Part shown: positions 9,195 through 17,522 of the stretch, one piece after another
Position numbering within the stretch: the stretch's first letter is position 1
Layout of the letters: every line of letters starts with the position of its first letter
The notes under the pieces: model-generated
Seen by the model: only the letters and a program-made list of their open reading frames with translations
What the model was told of the DNA's origin: nothing
Databases searched by the model: none
Position numbers and translations under genes: made by a program
Source: Leucobacter tenebrionis
Lineage (GTDB): Bacteria; Actinomycetota; Actinomycetes; Actinomycetales; Microbacteriaceae
Direction of reading: 5' to 3'
Length of the DNA: 64,000 bases
Assembly (NCBI RefSeq): GCF_019884725.1
Contig: NZ_CP082322.1
Location: 1,798,001 to 1,862,000, forward strand

Positions 9195-10252
9195 TGAGCG
9201 ACACCGCAATGGGACCCGGTGCGGCGACGCAGACGCGCGCCGTGCGCCTGCGCGAGAGCGGGAGTTCCGGGAGCGGAGGCGGATCGCGCCGCGGCGCCCG
9301 CACCGCACGTTTCATCGCGGGGCGCCTCGCGGGGCTCGTGGCGACCCTGTTCGCCGCCTCGCTCGTGGTGTTCTTCTCGCGCTTCGTGGTGCCGGGGGAT
9401 CCGGCGCGCTTCCTGCTGCGCGGCCGCAGTCCGAGCCCCGAGGCGATCGCCGAGGTGACCAGGCAGTACGGCCTCGACCGGTCGCCGATCGAGCAGTACC
9501 TGAGCTGGATCGGCGGCGTGCTGCGCGGCGACTTCGGCCGCTCCCTGCAGTACCGCGACGACGTCTCGAACGTGCTCATGCAGCGCCTGCCCGTCACCCT
9601 CGAGCTCGTGGCGATGGCCGCGGTGCTCATCACCGTGCTCGGTCTCGCGGCCGGCATCTTCGCGAGCCTGCGCCGCGGAAGGTTCGCGGATCGCGCGATC
9701 CTCATCACCTCGACCGCCCTCGGCGCGATCCCGTCGTTCGTCATCGCGATCCTGCTCATCGCGGTGTTCTCGGTGCAGCTCGGCTGGTTCCCGTCGTTCG
9801 GCAGCGGTGACGAGGGGATCGACCGCTTCGTGCACCTCGTACTGCCGGCGCTCGCACTCGGGCTCGCCTTCGTCGCACTCGTGGCGCGCGTCACACGATC
9901 GTCGATGAACGAGCAGTTCGTGCGCGAGCACGTGGAGGTCGCGACCAGCCGAGGGCTCACGAAGTCGTCGGTGGTGCTGCGGCACGTGCTGCGCAACTCC
10001 ATCAGCCCGATCCTGCTGGTGAGCGGCGTGCTCGTCGCCGGACTGCTCGTCTCGAGCGCGATCGTCGAGCAGACCTTCGGCCTGGCGGGCATCGGCTCGC
10101 TGCTCGTGCAGTCGGTCGACCGCCTCGACTTCCCCGTCGTGCAGGCGATCGTGCTGGTCGTGGTGGTCGCCTTCGTCACCGTCAACACCGTCGTCGACCT
10201 CATCCAACCGCTGATCGATCCGCGCGTCGCCGCGGGAACGGAGACCCGATGA
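9194..10252 (+). CDS. ABC transporter permease, DppB type
   Basis: A 352-residue permease with an Arg/Gly/Ser-rich cytoplasmic N-terminus (about 45 residues) and then six membrane segments. Features are typical of DppB/OppB: IAEVTRQYGLDRSPIEQYLSW early, a periplasmic loop, and the EAA-type segment REHVEVATSRGLTKSSVVLR that contacts the ATPase. The ATG shares one base with the preceding stop (TGATG). It pairs with the DppC-type permease that follows. Confidence 0.92.
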   Translation: MSDTAMGPGAATQTRAVRLRESGSSGSGGGSRRGARTARFIAGRLAGLVATLFAASLVVFFSRFVVPGDPARFLLRGRSPSPEAIAEVTRQYGLDRSPIEQYLSWIGGVLRGDFGRSLQYRDDVSNVLMQRLPVTLELVAMAAVLITVLGLAAGIFASLRRGRFADRAILITSTALGAIPSFVIAILLIAVFSVQLGWFPSFGSGDEGIDRFVHLVLPALALGLAFVALVARVTRSSMNEQFVREHVEVATSRGLTKSSVVLRHVLRNSISPILLVSGVLVAGLLVSSAIVEQTFGLAGIGSLLVQSVDRLDFPVVQAIVLVVVVAFVTVNTVVDLIQPLIDPRVAAGTETR

Positions 10253-11151
10253 GCACCGCAGCCAGCCCCTCGCGCGCCGCGACGCCCGCTCCCCCCGAGG
10301 GCACCCGCGCCCTCACCGTACCCGTGAAGCCGAAGCGCCGCGGTCTCTTCACCGTCACCGGCCGGATCGCCGTCGTGTTCGTCGCGGCCGTCGTGCTCGC
10401 GGCCGCGTTCGCCCCCTTGATCGCGCCCTACGACCCCGACCACGTCGACCTGCAGAACGTGCTCGCCGGCCCCACGTGGGCGCACTGGCTCGGCACCGAC
10501 GCGCTCGGCCGCGACCTGCTCACGCGTCTCATGTTCGGGGCGCGCACCTCGCTCATCGGCCCGCTCATCGTGGTGCTCGGGTCGACCGCGCTCGGCCTCG
10601 TGCTGGGACTCGTCGCGGCGTGGCGCGGCGGCTGGCTCGACGCGGTGCTGTCGCGGGTGTTCGACTTCCTGTTCTCGTTCCCGGCGATGCTGCTCGCCAT
10701 GCTCGGCGTCGCGCTCTTCGGCAAGGGACTGTTCGCGCCCGTGCTCGCCATGACGATCGCGTACATCCCCTACGTCGCACGGCTCACCCGCGGACTCATC
10801 ATCGCCGAGCGCTCGCGCCCCTACGTGCAGGCCTACCGGGTGCTCGGCTTCCGCAGTTCGTGGATCGCGTTCAGCCGGGTGCTGCCGAACGTCGTGCCCA
10901 CCGTCGGCGCGCAGTCGACGCTCAACTTCGGCTACGTGCTCGCCGACCTCGCCGCGCTGTCGTTCATCGGCCTCGGCGTGCAGGCGCCCACCGCCGACTG
11001 GGGCTCGATGATCAACGAGAGCCGCGGCGCGCTCATGAGCGGCGCGCTGCTGCCCACCTTCGTGCCGGCGGCTGTGGTGGTGCTCGTGGTGGTCGCCATC
11101 AATGTGATCGGCGAAGAACTGTCCGACCGGATCGGAGGCAACTTCTCATGA
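10249..11151 (+). CDS. ABC transporter permease, DppC type
   Basis: A 300-residue permease. The N-terminal OppC-like segment (one TM, then PYDPDHVDLQNVLAGPT and HWLGTDALGRDLLTRLMFGAR) identifies the DppC/OppC branch. Five more TM helices and the EAA loop (YVQAYRVLGFRSSWIAFSRV) follow. It starts by ATGA overlap with the DppB-type gene and ends by ATGA overlap with the ATPase gene, indicating translational coupling. Confidence 0.92.
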   Translation: MSTAASPSRAATPAPPEGTRALTVPVKPKRRGLFTVTGRIAVVFVAAVVLAAAFAPLIAPYDPDHVDLQNVLAGPTWAHWLGTDALGRDLLTRLMFGARTSLIGPLIVVLGSTALGLVLGLVAAWRGGWLDAVLSRVFDFLFSFPAMLLAMLGVALFGKGLFAPVLAMTIAYIPYVARLTRGLIIAERSRPYVQAYRVLGFRSSWIAFSRVLPNVVPTVGAQSTLNFGYVLADLAALSFIGLGVQAPTADWGSMINESRGALMSGALLPTFVPAAVVVLVVVAINVIGEELSDRIGGNFS

Positions 11152-12836
11152 CCGAACTGCTGCAGATCGACGACCTCACCCTGCGCGTCCCCAGCCGCGG
11201 GCCGCTGCTCCACGGCGTCTCGCTCTCGGTCGCGGCCGGCGAATCAGTCGCGCTCGTGGGCGAATCGGGATCGGGCAAATCGCTCACCACCCGCGCCGCC
11301 CTCGGCCTGTTCCCCGAGCACGCATCGCTCACGGGCTCGGTGCGGGTCGCGGGCGTCGACACCGTCACCGCGACCCCCGTCGAGCTGCGTGCAATCCGCC
11401 GCACCCGCGCGTCGATGATCTTCCAGGATCCGCGATCCGGCATCAACCCCGTCCGCACCCTCGGCGACTTCCTCACCGAGACGCTCGTGCGCTGGCACGG
11501 CCTCAGCCGCGCCGATGCCGCCGCACGCGCCGTCGCCCAGCTCGAACAGGTCGGGCTGCCGCGCGCCGAGGCGCTGCTCGAGCAGTACCCGCACCAGCTC
11601 TCCGGGGGAATGCTGCAGCGCGTCATGATCGCGGCGGCCCTGCTCGACGAGCCCGAGCTGCTGCTCTGCGACGAGCCGACGACCGCGCTCGACGTCACCA
11701 CACAGGCCGGCATCGTCGAGCTGCTGCGCGAGCAGCAGCAGGCCCGCGGCATGGGCATGCTGTTCATCACGCACGACCTGGGGCTCGCGGCGTCGCTCTG
11801 CGAGCGGGTGGTGGTGCTGCGGGGCGGGCTCGTCGTGGAGGAGGGCGTCACCGCTGATGTGTTCCGCGCCCCGCGCGAGGAGTACACGCGCGAACTGCTG
11901 GCGGCGACGCCGAAGATCGAGCTGGGCCGATTCGGCGACGCTTCTGGCGCGGCGGCAGCGCAGACGGGAGCCGATCGGATCGAGTTCTCGACCTCCGCGT
12001 TGCCCACCGCCGCCGATTCCGTGCTCACCCCGTCGGCATCGTCGCCCGCGCCTGCGATCCGCGCCGAGGGCCTCTCGAAGCACTACCGCGTGCCGGGTCG
12101 TGAAGACGTGCACGCCCTGTCCGAGGTCGGCTTCGAACTGGCGCAGGGCGGCTCGCTCGGCATCGTGGGCGAATCGGGATCGGGCAAGTCGACGCTGGCC
12201 CGCATCATCGTCGGCCTCGAGGAGCCGAGCACGGGTGCGCTCGCTGTCGACGGCGTCGTGCGCCCGCAGCGGTCGCTGAACGCCTCGGAGCGGCGGGCGC
12301 TCGCGGCGCACACGCAGATGGTGTTCCAGGATCCCTATCTCTCGCTCGACCCCCGGATCCCTGTCGGACGCGCGGTCGCCGACGTCGTGCGGCTGCACCG
12401 CGGTGCCTCGCGAGCCGACGCCGAGCGCGAGGCCTGTGCGCTGCTCGAACGCGTCGGGATCCGGCCCGAGCACCTGGCCTCGCGCCCGCGGGCGCTGTCG
12501 GGCGGGCAGCGGCAGCGCGTGGCCCTGGCGAAGGCGCTCGCCGCGCAGCCGAGCATGCTCGTGCTCGACGAGGCGACGAGCGCCCTCGACGTGTCGGTGC
12601 AGGCGCAGGTGCTCGAGCTGGTCGAGGAGGTGCGCGAGCAGTTCGGCCTCACGATCGTGTTCGTGAGCCACGACCTCGCCGTGGTGTCGCGGATCTGCGA
12701 GGAGACCCTCGTCATGCAGCGCGGTCGCGTCGTGGAGCACGGGCGCACCGCGCAGATTCTCGGCGCGCCCCGTGAGGAGTACACGCGCCGTCTGCTCGCG
12801 TCCCGCCCCGAGCCGCTCTGGCAGCGAGCCGCGTAG
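11148..12836 (+). CDS. Fused ABC transporter ATPase (DppD-DppF type, two ATPase domains)
   Basis: A 562-residue protein with two complete nucleotide-binding domains. Each has Walker A GESGSGKS (about residues 38-45 and 341-348), a signature motif (LSGGM; LSGGQRQR) and Walker B with catalytic Glu (LLLCDEPTTALD; MLVLDEATSALD). A low-complexity Ala/Ser linker joins them near residues 255-300. In most bacteria these are two proteins; fused forms are common in actinobacteria. It energises the upstream permeases and closes the operon. The downstream gene has its own start after about 150 bp containing a poly-C tract. Confidence 0.92.
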   Translation: MTELLQIDDLTLRVPSRGPLLHGVSLSVAAGESVALVGESGSGKSLTTRAALGLFPEHASLTGSVRVAGVDTVTATPVELRAIRRTRASMIFQDPRSGINPVRTLGDFLTETLVRWHGLSRADAAARAVAQLEQVGLPRAEALLEQYPHQLSGGMLQRVMIAAALLDEPELLLCDEPTTALDVTTQAGIVELLREQQQARGMGMLFITHDLGLAASLCERVVVLRGGLVVEEGVTADVFRAPREEYTRELLAATPKIELGRFGDASGAAAAQTGADRIEFSTSALPTAADSVLTPSASSPAPAIRAEGLSKHYRVPGREDVHALSEVGFELAQGGSLGIVGESGSGKSTLARIIVGLEEPSTGALAVDGVVRPQRSLNASERRALAAHTQMVFQDPYLSLDPRIPVGRAVADVVRLHRGASRADAEREACALLERVGIRPEHLASRPRALSGGQRQRVALAKALAAQPSMLVLDEATSALDVSVQAQVLELVEEVREQFGLTIVFVSHDLAVVSRICEETLVMQRGRVVEHGRTAQILGAPREEYTRRLLASRPEPLWQRAA

Positions 12837-12848
12837 ACCCGGGGCAAT

Positions 12849-12895
12849 GCCTCTCCGGGGCGGGTATCCCCCCCCCCCCCCCCCCCCCAAGAGGC
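12849..12895. repeat. 21-base poly-C tract inside a terminator-like inverted repeat
   Basis: An uninterrupted run of 21 C (12868-12888) lies between GCCTCT (12849-12854) and AGAGGC (12890-12895), with CCGGGG just left of the run able to pair with its C residues. It follows the ABC operon by about 30 bp and may be its terminator. Runs this long are prone to slippage and sequencing error, so the exact length is uncertain. Confidence 0.7.
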
Positions 12896-12989
12896 TCAGC
12901 TCTCGAGGAGAGGACAGCCGGCGCTTCAGGGGGTAGCGTTGAGAGCCGACGTGGGCGGAGGCGTCGCTCGGGGCCGAGAGGGGGACGGC

Positions 12990-13475
12990 ATGATGCGGAT
13001 CACGGTCGCTGCGGCACTCGACTGCTCGGCGGAGGCCGCGTGGCGAGCCGCGCACTCTCCCGCTGCCGCCGCGCAGCTCTACCGTCCGCTGCTGCAGATG
13101 CGTCCCCGCGGTGGGGAACGATTCCCCGCCGCCCTCGAGGACGGCAGCCGCATCGACGTCGCCCTGCGCTTCTTCGGCGTATGCCCCGCCGGAACGCAGC
13201 GCATCGTGATCAGGGACCTCGTCAGGATCGAGGCCGGATCGCTGACGAGAACCATGCGTGACGCAGGACGACCGCTCTCGGGCCCCCTCGCCCCGGTGGG
13301 CTCATGGAATCACGAGATCACGGTCGTCCCCGCGGGACCGCGCACCGCGATGTGGCGCGACGAGCTCACGGTCGGCGGGTGGTTCTCCCCGGTGGCCGCC
13401 CTCGCACTCTGGCCGATGTGGCACTGGCGAGCAGCGAAGCTGCGGCGCCTCTCACGAGCCTGGGAAACCGCGTGA
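12990..13475 (+). CDS. SRPBCC/START-like protein of unknown function
   Basis: A 161-residue protein. The N-terminus (MMRITVAAALDCSAEAAWRA) resembles the first strand and helix of SRPBCC (Bet v1-like) proteins, and the pattern of strands ending in a long helix (WHWRAAKLRRLSRAWE) fits that fold. No catalytic residues are recognisable. I took the ATG at 12990, which has GAGAGGGGG about 5 nt upstream, over the frame opening at 12939. It is convergent with the ferrochelatase gene, leaving 18 bp between stops. Confidence 0.6.
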   Translation: MMRITVAAALDCSAEAAWRAAHSPAAAAQLYRPLLQMRPRGGERFPAALEDGSRIDVALRFFGVCPAGTQRIVIRDLVRIEAGSLTRTMRDAGRPLSGPLAPVGSWNHEITVVPAGPRTAMWRDELTVGGWFSPVAALALWPMWHWRAAKLRRLSRAWETA

Positions 13476-13493
13476 ACGGCTGAGCCGGAGCGG

Positions 13494-14675
13494 TCAGGGA
13501 GCGATTCCCGCAGCGGCGGGTTTGAACCCCGCCCTCACGTTCTCGCAGCACGCCGGACGGCAGACGTCGAACCACGGTCCGAGCGGGGTCGCAGCGGCTC
13601 GATCCGCGGGGTCGACGGCGGCGATCCGTTCCTGGACGAGATCGACGATCCCTGCGACGTAGACCGGATCGACCCCCGGAGTGGCGGTGCGGACGGCGCG
13701 CACTCCGACCTCCGCCGCGGCTTCGAGCGCCTCGGTGTCGAGGTCCCACAGCACCTCCATATGATCGCTCACGAAGCCGATGGGCGAGATCGCTATCGCC
13801 TCGACCGGCTCGGCCGGGAGCTGCGCGATGCGGTCGCAGATGTCGGGCTCGAGCCACGGCTGCGAGGCGGGGCCGGAACGGGACTGGTAGACGAGTTCCC
13901 ACGCGACGTCCTGCAGTGTCGGATCCTGCGCGCTGACACGCTCCATCACAGCGGCCGCGACTGCCAGATGCTGCGCTTCGTACGCGCCGCCGGGCCCGAA
14001 GTCGGTGTCGCGCGGCCCCGAGCGCTGAGCGTCGTCGACCGGAATCGAATGGGTCGAGAAGAGCACGCGCATCTGCGCGATCCCGACGCCCTCCTCCCGG
14101 AAGCGCTGGAGCGCCTCCCGGATGCTGTCCACGAACGAGTCCACGAACCCGGGGTGGTCGAAGAACTGCCGAATCTTGTCGATCGTCACGGTCTCGGAGA
14201 GACCGGTCTCCTCGAGCACCCGTGCGAAATCCTCTCGGTACTGGCGGCAGCTGGAGAAGGAGCTGTAGGCACTCGTGGCGAATGCGAGCAGCCGGTGATC
14301 ACCCGCGTCGGCGGCGTCACGCACCGCCTCGGAGAGGTAAGGCGCCCAGTTCCGGTTGCCCCAGTAGACCGGGAGGTCCAGGCCGCGACGCGCCAGCTCC
14401 TCCTCGATCGCGGCCTTCAGCGCACGGTTCTGAGCATTGATCGGGCTGACTCCTCCGAAATGCCGATAGTGGTGGGCGACCTCTTCGAGCCGTTCATCCG
14501 GGATCCCGCGCCCGCGGGTGACGTTCCTCAGGAAGGGGATGACGTCGTCCTGCCCCTCCGGGCCGCCGAAGCCGGCAAGGAGGAGGCCGTCGTACTTCTG
14601 GGGCCGCTCGGCGAACGGTGCTCCCTGCGCGCTGGCCGGCGAGGCATAGGGCACCGCGGTGGTGGGCTGGTCCAT
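13494..14675 (-). CDS. hemH: Coproporphyrin III ferrochelatase
   Basis: A 393-residue ferrochelatase that inserts Fe2+ into coproporphyrin III in the actinobacterial/firmicute heme pathway (the cpfC product). The catalytic His is in FSTHSIP (His209) and the acidic metal-route residue in SDHMEVLWDLD (Glu307). Four Cys match the actinobacterial [2Fe-2S] pattern: Cys143 in SSCRQYRED, and Cys372, Cys376 and Cys377 in VCRPACCENV. A roughly 25-residue variable N-terminus precedes the core. It is divergent from a MarR regulator with palindromes between them, suggesting heme- or iron-linked control (inference). Confidence 0.93.
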   Translation of the reverse strand: MDQPTTAVPYASPASAQGAPFAERPQKYDGLLLAGFGGPEGQDDVIPFLRNVTRGRGIPDERLEEVAHHYRHFGGVSPINAQNRALKAAIEEELARRGLDLPVYWGNRNWAPYLSEAVRDAADAGDHRLLAFATSAYSSFSSCRQYREDFARVLEETGLSETVTIDKIRQFFDHPGFVDSFVDSIREALQRFREEGVGIAQMRVLFSTHSIPVDDAQRSGPRDTDFGPGGAYEAQHLAVAAAVMERVSAQDPTLQDVAWELVYQSRSGPASQPWLEPDICDRIAQLPAEPVEAIAISPIGFVSDHMEVLWDLDTEALEAAAEVGVRAVRTATPGVDPVYVAGIVDLVQERIAAVDPADRAAATPLGPWFDVCRPACCENVRAGFKPAAAGIAP

Positions 14676-14744
14676 TTCGAACTCCGATCGTGACAGGTGA
14701 TCTACGGGCGCCCGGGTCGGAAGCGGCTTCCCGCCCGAACTTAT

Positions 14745-14798
14745 TTAACCAAGTTAACAATACTCCAATATAACTATAAATCAGATGTACGATGTACA
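14745..14798. promoter_or_regulatory. AT-rich divergent promoter region with two operator-like inverted repeats
   Basis: TTAAC-CAA-GTTAA (14745-14757) and TGTAC-GAT-GTACA (14786-14798) flank an AT-rich stretch with -10-like TATAAC (14769-14774) and TATAAA (14775-14780). This lies between ferrochelatase and the MarR gene. The second repeat abuts the MarR start at 14800. MarR proteins usually bind such short inverted repeats and autoregulate. Confidence 0.6.
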
Positions 14799-14799
14799 C

Positions 14800-15420
14800 A
14801 TGTCCGAGCAGCCTCGACCTCCCGCGAAGACGCTGCGGTCGCTCGTGGACCCGAGGGTGATGGATCCGCTCGGAGAAGTGGTCGGGCGCGAGGCCGTGCC
14901 AGACGAGACGGTCGCCGAAGTCGCTGCGGTGCTCGAGGCCATGCACGAATGGAGCGCAGCCGAACGGGCGGCGAGCAAGTCGGCCCGGGACTTCATGAAA
15001 CTCGGCCAAACGGACATGCAGGCACTCCGTTACCTCATCGCTGCCCAGAACCAGTGCCTGGAAGTCACCCCCGGGATGATCGCACAGCACGTGGAAGTGA
15101 CGCCCGCGGCCATGACCAAGATCCTCGACCGCCTCGAACGCGCCGGGCACGTGCGGCGCGTGCCGCACCGGACCGATCGTCGGCGGATGACCATCCAGGT
15201 GAGCGAGGCGAGCCGGCTCGACGCCCGCGAATCCATCGGGCGCAGGCACGCGCGCCGCTTCCACGCCATCGCCGGCCTCAGCACGGAGGACCGGGCCGCA
15301 GTGCTCCGCTTCTATCGCGCGCTGCTGCACGAATCGAGCGAGGCCGCAGCCCCCGGCCGCACCTCCGAGCCCGATCCAAGGGATTCGACACCCCGCACCG
15401 CGGCCGCGCCGGAGGTCTGA
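14800..15420 (+). CDS. MarR-family transcriptional regulator
   Basis: A 206-residue winged-helix regulator. Its core is MarR-like: TDMQALRYLIAAQNQ, then the recognition region VTPAAMTKILDRLERAGHVRRV, and the wing PHRTDRRRMTIQVSE. An acidic/Pro-rich tail of about 30 residues ends the protein. An in-frame ATG also occurs at 14785, but it lies within the inverted repeat, so 14800 is preferred. Neither has a strong Shine-Dalgarno, so the mRNA may be leaderless. Divergence from hemH suggests it controls ferrochelatase. Confidence 0.85.
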   Translation: MSEQPRPPAKTLRSLVDPRVMDPLGEVVGREAVPDETVAEVAAVLEAMHEWSAAERAASKSARDFMKLGQTDMQALRYLIAAQNQCLEVTPGMIAQHVEVTPAAMTKILDRLERAGHVRRVPHRTDRRRMTIQVSEASRLDARESIGRRHARRFHAIAGLSTEDRAAVLRFYRALLHESSEAAAPGRTSEPDPRDSTPRTAAAPEV

Positions 15421-15439
15421 CTCGCGCGGCGCTCAAACG

Positions 15440-15489
15440 ATCGGCCCGGCCTCATCCTGTGATGGTCAGCAGGACGAAGCCGGGCCGAT
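15440..15489. terminator. Bidirectional terminator-like hairpin
   Basis: Arms 15440-15459 and 15470-15489 pair at 18 of 20 positions (core ATCGGCCCGGC) with a 10-nt loop. It sits between the convergent marR and DUF3817 genes. No clear U tract follows, so termination efficiency is uncertain. Confidence 0.6.
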
Positions 15490-15549
15490 TGCGACGTTGC
15501 GGTCGGCTGCTGGGGCGGATAGCGGCGCGCTGATCCTCGATTCCGGCTG

Positions 15550-16005
15550 CTACCCCTTGGGAATCGGCGGGCCGAGCCACAGCAGCACCGAGAACACCGC
15601 GGTGACGCCGGCGAGGAGGATCACGACCGACCACCAGGGGTGACGCAGCACCCATGCCTGCACCTGCTCGACGAAGCCGCGCGGCTCATCCTCGCCGGGC
15701 GCGAGGCGCCAGCTGCGCCCCAGGCGGCCCCGCCGATCCATGACCAGCTCGAACGGCAGCGTCGCGAACGGGATCACCGCGGAGATCAAGCCGAGCGCAC
15801 CGGCCCCGAAGCGCCAACGGTCGTTGGCCCAGACGAATACGGTGATGACGCAGTACGCGAGGAACACGAAGCCGTGCACTCCGCCCGCCGGCGCCACCAT
15901 CGCATCGGTGACGCCCGTGCCGCGCAGGATGAGCGCGGTGATCAGCCCCGCCCAGGTGACGAGTTCGGCGAACGCGAAGGTGCGGAAGAGCAGGCGGGGC
16001 GACAT
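15550..16005 (-). CDS. DUF3817 family integral membrane protein
   Basis: A 151-residue membrane protein. Three helices in the first 85 residues match the DUF3817 pattern: LLFRTFAFAELVTWAGLI near the start, GGVHGFVFLAYCVITVFVW in the middle, and ALGLISAVIPFATLPFELV. A fourth helix near the C-terminus (SVVILLAGVTAVFSVLLWLG) follows a charged loop. The family's function is not known. Confidence 0.85.
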   Translation of the reverse strand: MSPRLLFRTFAFAELVTWAGLITALILRGTGVTDAMVAPAGGVHGFVFLAYCVITVFVWANDRWRFGAGALGLISAVIPFATLPFELVMDRRGRLGRSWRLAPGEDEPRGFVEQVQAWVLRHPWWSVVILLAGVTAVFSVLLWLGPPIPKG

Positions 16006-16071
16006 GGTTCAACCGTATCCGGTGCGACCTGACGATTCGCGGTTCGCCTCGGGGGCGGCCTCAGGGGTAGG

Positions 16072-17313
16072 TCATTGCGCGGACATTCGGCGAATCTCAA
16101 CGGCGTAGTCGTCGAGCACGCCGAGAATGCCGCGATGCTGCCAGATTCGTCCACGAGTTCGGCCCGTGGTCTCGGCGAGCACACCGCGCTCGGTGAGGGT
16201 ACCCAGCGCGCGAAGCGCAGCCATTTCACCGATACCGAGCTCGCTCATCAAGTACCTCGTATTCACTGCAGGCTGCCCCACGAGTACCGGGAGCACCTTC
16301 CACGCCGCAGCATCCGAACGAAGACCCCTCAACTTTGCCCGAGAGTCATCGAGCTGCGCAACGAGATCGTCGACGAGCCTGGTGCCCGTCGTGGCGGCAA
16401 TCCGGCTTGCCTTCGCAAACTCCCGAACGATCGGTGCGGCATCGCCGCTGCGAAACGAACCCAGCGCCCCAAAATAGCGGTCGACTTCAACGAGGAGCCC
16501 TGCCGACACCGGCACTGCGGTCGAGCCGACCAGTCCCTTATTGCGAAGGATCGACTGTGCAAGGGCCCGTCCCGTGCGGCCATTCCCATCGGGAAACGGA
16601 TGGATCGTCTCGAACTGCGCATGCGCAACGGCGACCTGAACGAGCACCGGGACATCCTCTCGTCTCGCGAAGCGCACAAGATCCGCGATCGCCTCTGGAA
16701 TACGCTCATGATGAGGCGCGACGAAGTCGGCGACTCTCGGGCCTGCTTCACCTGGCCCGATCCATACCTGCTCCTCGCGGAAGCGCCCGGCATCAGCCGG
16801 ATCGAAACCGCGCTGGTGAAGCATCAGTGCTCTGTGCATCGCGAGGATAGAGCCCTCGCTGATATCGCCCGCGAGCCGGAGTGCCGCTTCCATAGCACGT
16901 ACGTTGCCGATGACGGTGAGTGCGTTGGCCTTGTCGCCCTCGTGGATCTCAGCGAGGGCGAGCTGCTTCGCCGACGTCGTCAGTTGCTCGATCTGAGAGC
17001 TGGATGCCGATTCCGTGCGGAGCAGGATCGCCGTCATCGGCCCGAGCGCGGGGTTATCGGAACCAAGCCGGCGCTGCGCGTGACGGTCGAACTCGACTAG
17101 CCGCCGCGTCGCATCCTCAATGTCGGCCAAGTCCTCTGAGACGACACGAGGCGACCAGTCTGCGATCGCTGCCGCCACAGCTGCCCGGTACGGTCCGGTT
17201 TGGCGCTCCACCTCCGCCCGCGAGTGCATTTCAGGCGCGCGTGGCCTCCAATCGAAAGTCTCAAACGAAACCGGATCGATCGGAATTCGAGAGCGAACAG
17301 GAGGCGTGGGCAC
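16072..17313 (-). CDS. Fic-family protein (AMP transferase type)
   Basis: A 413-residue protein with an N-terminal Fic_N-like region, the central Fic core and a C-terminal winged-helix segment (RYLMSELGIGEMAALRALGTL). The active-site loop HPFPDGNGRTGR (residues 238-249) matches HPFx(D/E)GNGRxxR exactly, so AMPylation is likely. An N-terminal inhibitory-helix motif is visible: SSSQIEQ with Glu109, as in class II Fic proteins, though Gln replaces the usual Gly/Asn. The start is GTG. It stands alone without an obvious antitoxin gene, which fits a self-inhibited Fic. An inverted repeat lies just upstream. Confidence 0.88.
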   Translation of the reverse strand: MPTPPVRSRIPIDPVSFETFDWRPRAPEMHSRAEVERQTGPYRAAVAAAIADWSPRVVSEDLADIEDATRRLVEFDRHAQRRLGSDNPALGPMTAILLRTESASSSQIEQLTTSAKQLALAEIHEGDKANALTVIGNVRAMEAALRLAGDISEGSILAMHRALMLHQRGFDPADAGRFREEQVWIGPGEAGPRVADFVAPHHERIPEAIADLVRFARREDVPVLVQVAVAHAQFETIHPFPDGNGRTGRALAQSILRNKGLVGSTAVPVSAGLLVEVDRYFGALGSFRSGDAAPIVREFAKASRIAATTGTRLVDDLVAQLDDSRAKLRGLRSDAAAWKVLPVLVGQPAVNTRYLMSELGIGEMAALRALGTLTERGVLAETTGRTRGRIWQHRGILGVLDDYAVEIRRMSAQ

Positions 17314-17323
17314 ATCTTCATTC

Positions 17324-17353
17324 TACCAACACTTACGCAATTAAATGTTGGTA
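17324..17353. promoter_or_regulatory. 8-bp inverted repeat upstream of fic
   Basis: TACCAACA (17324-17331) and TGTTGGTA (17346-17353) form perfect arms 14 nt apart in AT-rich DNA, starting 11 bp upstream of the fic GTG codon. This is probably an operator. The protein's own C-terminal winged helix could be the binder, but that is speculation. Confidence 0.5.
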
Positions 17354-17354
17354 A

Positions 17355-17522
17355 TTGATCCGGCTCCTCGCAGATGCGGCCTACATTGGGTGTGTCACGA
17401 TCCCCGTGACCCTCGCGCCTACCGGACGTAACCTGATCCTGCACCTCAGCAATCTGCACTCCGAAGCGGGACTCATGCCCGACGCGGTCAACCGGCTGCT
17501 ACTGTTCCCCTCTCCGGCCTGA
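17355..17522 (+). CDS. Short ORF with coding-like composition, possible gene remnant
   Basis: A 55-codon frame from a TTG at 17355 to TGA at 17522 has strongly GC-biased third positions and a hydrophobic-to-mixed sequence (LADAAYIGCVTIPVTLAPTG near its start). It matches nothing I recognise. No convincing ribosome site is seen and its end overlaps the tail of the opposing remnant, so it may be the 3' fragment of a lost gene. Confidence 0.3.
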   Translation: MIRLLADAAYIGCVTIPVTLAPTGRNLILHLSNLHSEAGLMPDAVNRLLLFPSPA

